Below, in pieces: positions 61,884 to 64,000 of a stretch of 64,000 nt of DNA. Made by a program: the position numbers and the translations under genes. Origin of the DNA: CALKZN01 sp050633785 (GTDB lineage Bacteria > Pseudomonadota > Gammaproteobacteria > Arenicellales > Arenicellaceae). How positions within the stretch are numbered: the first letter of the stretch is position 1; each line of letters begins with the position of its first letter. The notes under the pieces are model-generated. The model saw nothing but the letters and a program-made list of their open reading frames with translations, was not told the DNA's origin and did not search any database. The stretch is taken from contig JBOEHE010000017.1 in the NCBI GenBank assembly GCA_050633785.1, positions 1-64,000 of the forward strand, in the 5' to 3' direction.

Positions 61884-62672
61884 ATGAGTCCCAAAGATGT
61901 TGCTGTGATAGCGGCATTAGTTTCTGCCTGTGGAAGCAGAAACTTTGGCCATAAACTTGATTGTTTTGGGCGATTGTATGGCTCTTTCGACATGAGCTCG
62001 ATTTTTGTTTTTTTCCAAGATCGTGACGCTATCGTTTTGCATGATGGGTATAGTGATTCAATAGATAGAAATACACTGAAAATGTATTTAAAAGGGGGGT
62101 ATTTACTGGATCCTTTTTATGTCGCTTGCATAACAAATTTTTCAGACGGATTATGGAGAATGCAGGACTTGGTGCCTGACAACTTTCACTCATCAGGGTT
62201 CATGTTATCGAAAGAAATTCACCCCTGCATTTCTGACACTGCTGGAACTTTGGTTGAGGAAATAGGATATATAGTGAATTTGGGAAATAGTGCATATGCA
62301 ACGTATTCTTTGATGCGTAATAGCTCTGGAAAACGTTTTAATAAAGACGAATTTTCCAAGCTCGAAGCTATTCAACCCATAGTCGCATCTTGTATAAAAC
62401 AACATTGGAAATGCACAGCTACTGATCACTTGACCCCTGCTAAACTCAGCCCTGAATGGGTTTTCCACTCCGCATTTGGTGATAAATTAACGGAAACACA
62501 ACAGAAGGTTGTAAAGTTGATTTTGCGGGGACACAGCAATGCATCAGTCGCAATTAACCTTTCAATAACAGAAGGGACAACAAAAAATCACCGTTATAAT
62601 ATTTACAAGAGGCTTAATATTACAAGCCAGGCAGAGCTCTTTAAGATTTTTATCGATCATTTACTGCATTAG
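61884..62672 (+). CDS. LuxR-family transcriptional regulator
   Basis: 262 residues. The N-terminal ~180 residues form an unassigned sensor region (no clear autoinducer-binding signature), the C-terminal HTH is at about 200-258 (LTETQQKVVKLILRGHSNAS, 'TTKNHRYNIYKRLNI'). Divergent from the SDR/lactone-oxidase operon, which it probably controls. A MITE begins 3 bp after its stop codon. Confidence 0.85.
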   Translation: MSPKDVAVIAALVSACGSRNFGHKLDCFGRLYGSFDMSSIFVFFQDRDAIVLHDGYSDSIDRNTLKMYLKGGYLLDPFYVACITNFSDGLWRMQDLVPDNFHSSGFMLSKEIHPCISDTAGTLVEEIGYIVNLGNSAYATYSLMRNSSGKRFNKDEFSKLEAIQPIVASCIKQHWKCTATDHLTPAKLSPEWVFHSAFGDKLTETQQKVVKLILRGHSNASVAINLSITEGTTKNHRYNIYKRLNITSQAELFKIFIDHLLH

Positions 62673-62675
62673 CTT

Positions 62676-62834
62676 GAGACCTCAGCATAACTCAGGGGTA
62701 AAAGGAAAGTGAGGCCTAATAGGTTCAATCCAAGGTAAAAAATGCAGTGAATATCGGGCTATTCGGAAATTTTTCAATGAAGGGTGAATCACAGCGCCAT
62801 TTTTACTTGCTCATTGAGTTGTGGTGAGATTTCA
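62676..62834. mobile_element. MITE-like element, copy 2 (about 159 bp)
   Basis: Starts GAGACCTCAGCATAACTCA and ends in the degenerate inverse TGAGTTGTGGTGAGATTTCA. Homologous in reverse orientation to 19434-19610, with a ~20-bp internal deletion. It starts 3 bp after the LuxR stop, so it may act as its terminator. No coding capacity. Confidence 0.7.
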
Positions 62835-62956
62835 GTTTGGCAGGATTTTTTTGTAGGCAATTACTCTGTGTATTTGTCTTGACACGTAATACTATTGGCT
62901 GCAATCTTTGGCACGGGGGTATCAGATTTAATTGCTGAAATTAAATGAGGTATTGC

Positions 62957-63334
62957 ATGTCGAAGAACAAATATGAACTGGTTAGCCGTGGCACGGTCAA
63001 GATCGGTTCTGATAAAAATAGTGTTGCGAATAAATTGTCTGAACTTCTGGGTGGTGATGCAGATACAATCAGGGAAAAATTGATAGTAGGTGAATTCGTC
63101 AGAATTAAGAGTGATGACTCTCGAGCTTTGCTTAAAGGCTTGGAAAAAAAAGTGGCTGCAACGGGTCTTGATGTGTTTGTCAGGCTGGTTGAAAAACCAA
63201 TGGGTTCGGTTGAGGATGAAAATTCAGTTGTTGATGGCAATGCCCGGAATAAACCTTCATCTGGAAGTCGGTGGTTGTTGCCTGGCGTAGTCTTGTTGTT
63301 GGTAATAGTTGGTGTGTTTTTTGTTTTTTTATAG
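62957..63334 (+). CDS. Hypothetical tail-anchored protein
   Basis: 125 residues from ATG 62957 (GAGG 7 nt upstream; ATG 62945 lacks a site). Charged cytosolic body, then one C-terminal hydrophobic segment (about 106-124). The body 'LSELLGGDADTIREKL' suggests an alpha/beta domain but no family was recognised. ~35 bp before the SMR gene. Confidence 0.6.
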   Translation: MSKNKYELVSRGTVKIGSDKNSVANKLSELLGGDADTIREKLIVGEFVRIKSDDSRALLKGLEKKVAATGLDVFVRLVEKPMGSVEDENSVVDGNARNKPSSGSRWLLPGVVLLLVIVGVFFVFL

Positions 63335-63370
63335 TTTAAATCGACTTTGTAGTGGTCGAAAGAGGTAGGG

Positions 63371-63700
63371 ATGGCTTATTTATATTTGGCGATAGCCATT
63401 ATTGCGGAAGTGGCAGCAACCAGTGCCTTGAAGGCATCGGCTGAATTTACGCGGCTGGTACCGAGCCTGATAGTGGTGGTTGGTTACGGTCTGGCTTTTT
63501 ACTTTATGACACTGGTGTTAAGGACGATCCCTATTGGCATTACCTATGCAGTATGGTCGGGTTTTGGCATTGTCTTAGTCGCTATTGTCGGAGCGGTTAT
63601 ATACAAACAAGTCCCTGATATTGCAGCTATAGCAGGTATGGCGCTGATTATTGCTGGGGTCATAGTGATTCATGTCTTTTCCAAAACAGTGAATCACTGA
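63371..63700 (+). CDS. SMR family multidrug efflux protein
   Basis: 109 residues, four membrane helices. 'AIAIIAEVAATSALKASA' carries the essential helix-1 glutamate (E14-type); 'GITYAVWSGFGIVLVAIVGAV' matches the EmrE/QacE signature. Works as a dimer exporting cationic drugs or polyamines with protons. Confidence 0.95.
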   Translation: MAYLYLAIAIIAEVAATSALKASAEFTRLVPSLIVVVGYGLAFYFMTLVLRTIPIGITYAVWSGFGIVLVAIVGAVIYKQVPDIAAIAGMALIIAGVIVIHVFSKTVNH

Positions 63701-63712
63701 GCTGATTAAGGG

Positions 63713-64000
63713 CTAGCCTCTGGCTATCATAAAAGTACCTGTGCCAACCATTATGGTCCCAGCAGTAGCATCCAGGCGTTTACGTGCTTTAGTGTTGTTG
63801 AATAAGGTTCGGGCGCGACTGACAGCATAGGCATAGCCGAACATGACCCCGCCGATGCTGATAGTGGTCACCATGAGAATAATGCCAATATCCCAGGCGC
63901 TAATGGTCTTCAGATCCAGAAATGCTGGGAAGAAACCGATGTAGAAAAAAATGGCTTTGGGGTTGCCTAGTGTGACCAGAAAACCTGTCAGGTAATTTGA
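63713..64000 (-). CDS. LysE/RhtB family exporter, partial
   Basis: 95 visible residues; the frame is open to the right edge of the window and the N-terminus lies beyond. GNPKAIFFYIGFFPAF is the RhtB/LysE signature. Exports amino acids such as threonine or homoserine. Convergent with the SMR gene. Confidence 0.85.
   Translation of the reverse strand, partial: SNYLTGFLVTLGNPKAIFFYIGFFPAFLDLKTISAWDIGIILMVTTISIGGVMFGYAYAVSRARTLFNNTKARKRLDATAGTIMVGTGTFMIARG

Overview
The window looks like chromosomal DNA of a marine-type gammaproteobacterium. It is AT-rich (low-40s % GC by eye) and carries glycolate oxidase (glcDEF) with malate synthase G, a cysteate sulfo-lyase, a MipA/OmpV outer-membrane protein, an RND/MMPL exporter and many LysR, LuxR, AraC, IclR and HxlR regulators. 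No rRNA, tRNA, CRISPR array or intact transposase was seen. The genus cannot be named from this sequence alone.

Layout. (1) 1-9.4 kb: about 17 small, mostly unrecognised genes, all on the + strand, each separated by a short spacer. Several resemble immunity-type families (Imm35-like, CPCC, macro domain, 'RPxMW' family), so this looks like an accessory polyimmunity or cassette-like array; no canonical attC sites or integrase were found. (2) 9.5-14.4 kb: a membrane-bound LuxR regulator divergent from MipA/OmpV, an EamA and a MATE exporter, and a lipoprotein. (3) 14.5-22.3 kb: a probable organosulfonate module: CuyA (cysteate sulfo-lyase), an Asp/Glu-type racemase, a group II PLP decarboxylase, a LysR regulator, an HpsN/HisD-type dehydrogenase and a DegT aminotransferase. 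A shared motif (TATRCCAAAAAGTAA) lies 50-65 bp upstream of a possible -10 box in front of three of its transcription units. A MITE-like element sits between the LysR gene and hpsN. (4) 22.4-27.5 kb: exported proteins, a TlpA-like thioredoxin, YihY, and small enzymes. (5) 28.1-37.4 kb: a complete glycolate-utilisation locus (RraA-like, EamA, GlcG, IclR divergent from glcD-glcE-glcF-glcB) with palindromic IclR-type sites. (6) 37.4-43 kb: TetR divergent from a lone dihydrolipoamide dehydrogenase, then DUF2306 divergent from an RND/MMPL exporter. (7) 43-47.3 kb: HxlR/quinone reductase, SDR, an Ada-like regulator/alkyltransferase, and a 2OG-Fe(II) oxygenase, bracketed by a ~118-bp direct repeat. 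(8) 47.4-54.1 kb: an isonitrile natural-product operon on the minus strand with two isonitrile (PvcA/DIT1) synthases, one fused to a PvcB/TauD-type oxygenase, plus a HAD phosphatase, a PTP-like phosphatase, a glycosyltransferase and a methyltransferase. (9) 54.7-64 kb: an ECF42-type sigma factor with its DGPF protein, AraC, AhpD-like, PNPOx, GST, RidA, lactone oxidase/SDR divergent from LuxR, a second MITE copy, SMR and LysE transporters.

Main idea for follow-up: the isonitrile operon has a good sigma70 promoter (TTGACA-N16-TAGAAT) whose start point is covered by a perfect palindrome ACCTATC-N4-GATAGGT. The same 18-bp site, slightly degenerate, lies at the lpd promoter beside tetR and again between DUF2306 and the RND exporter. 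This suggests that one TetR repressor 14-16 kb away controls synthesis and export of the isonitrile product.
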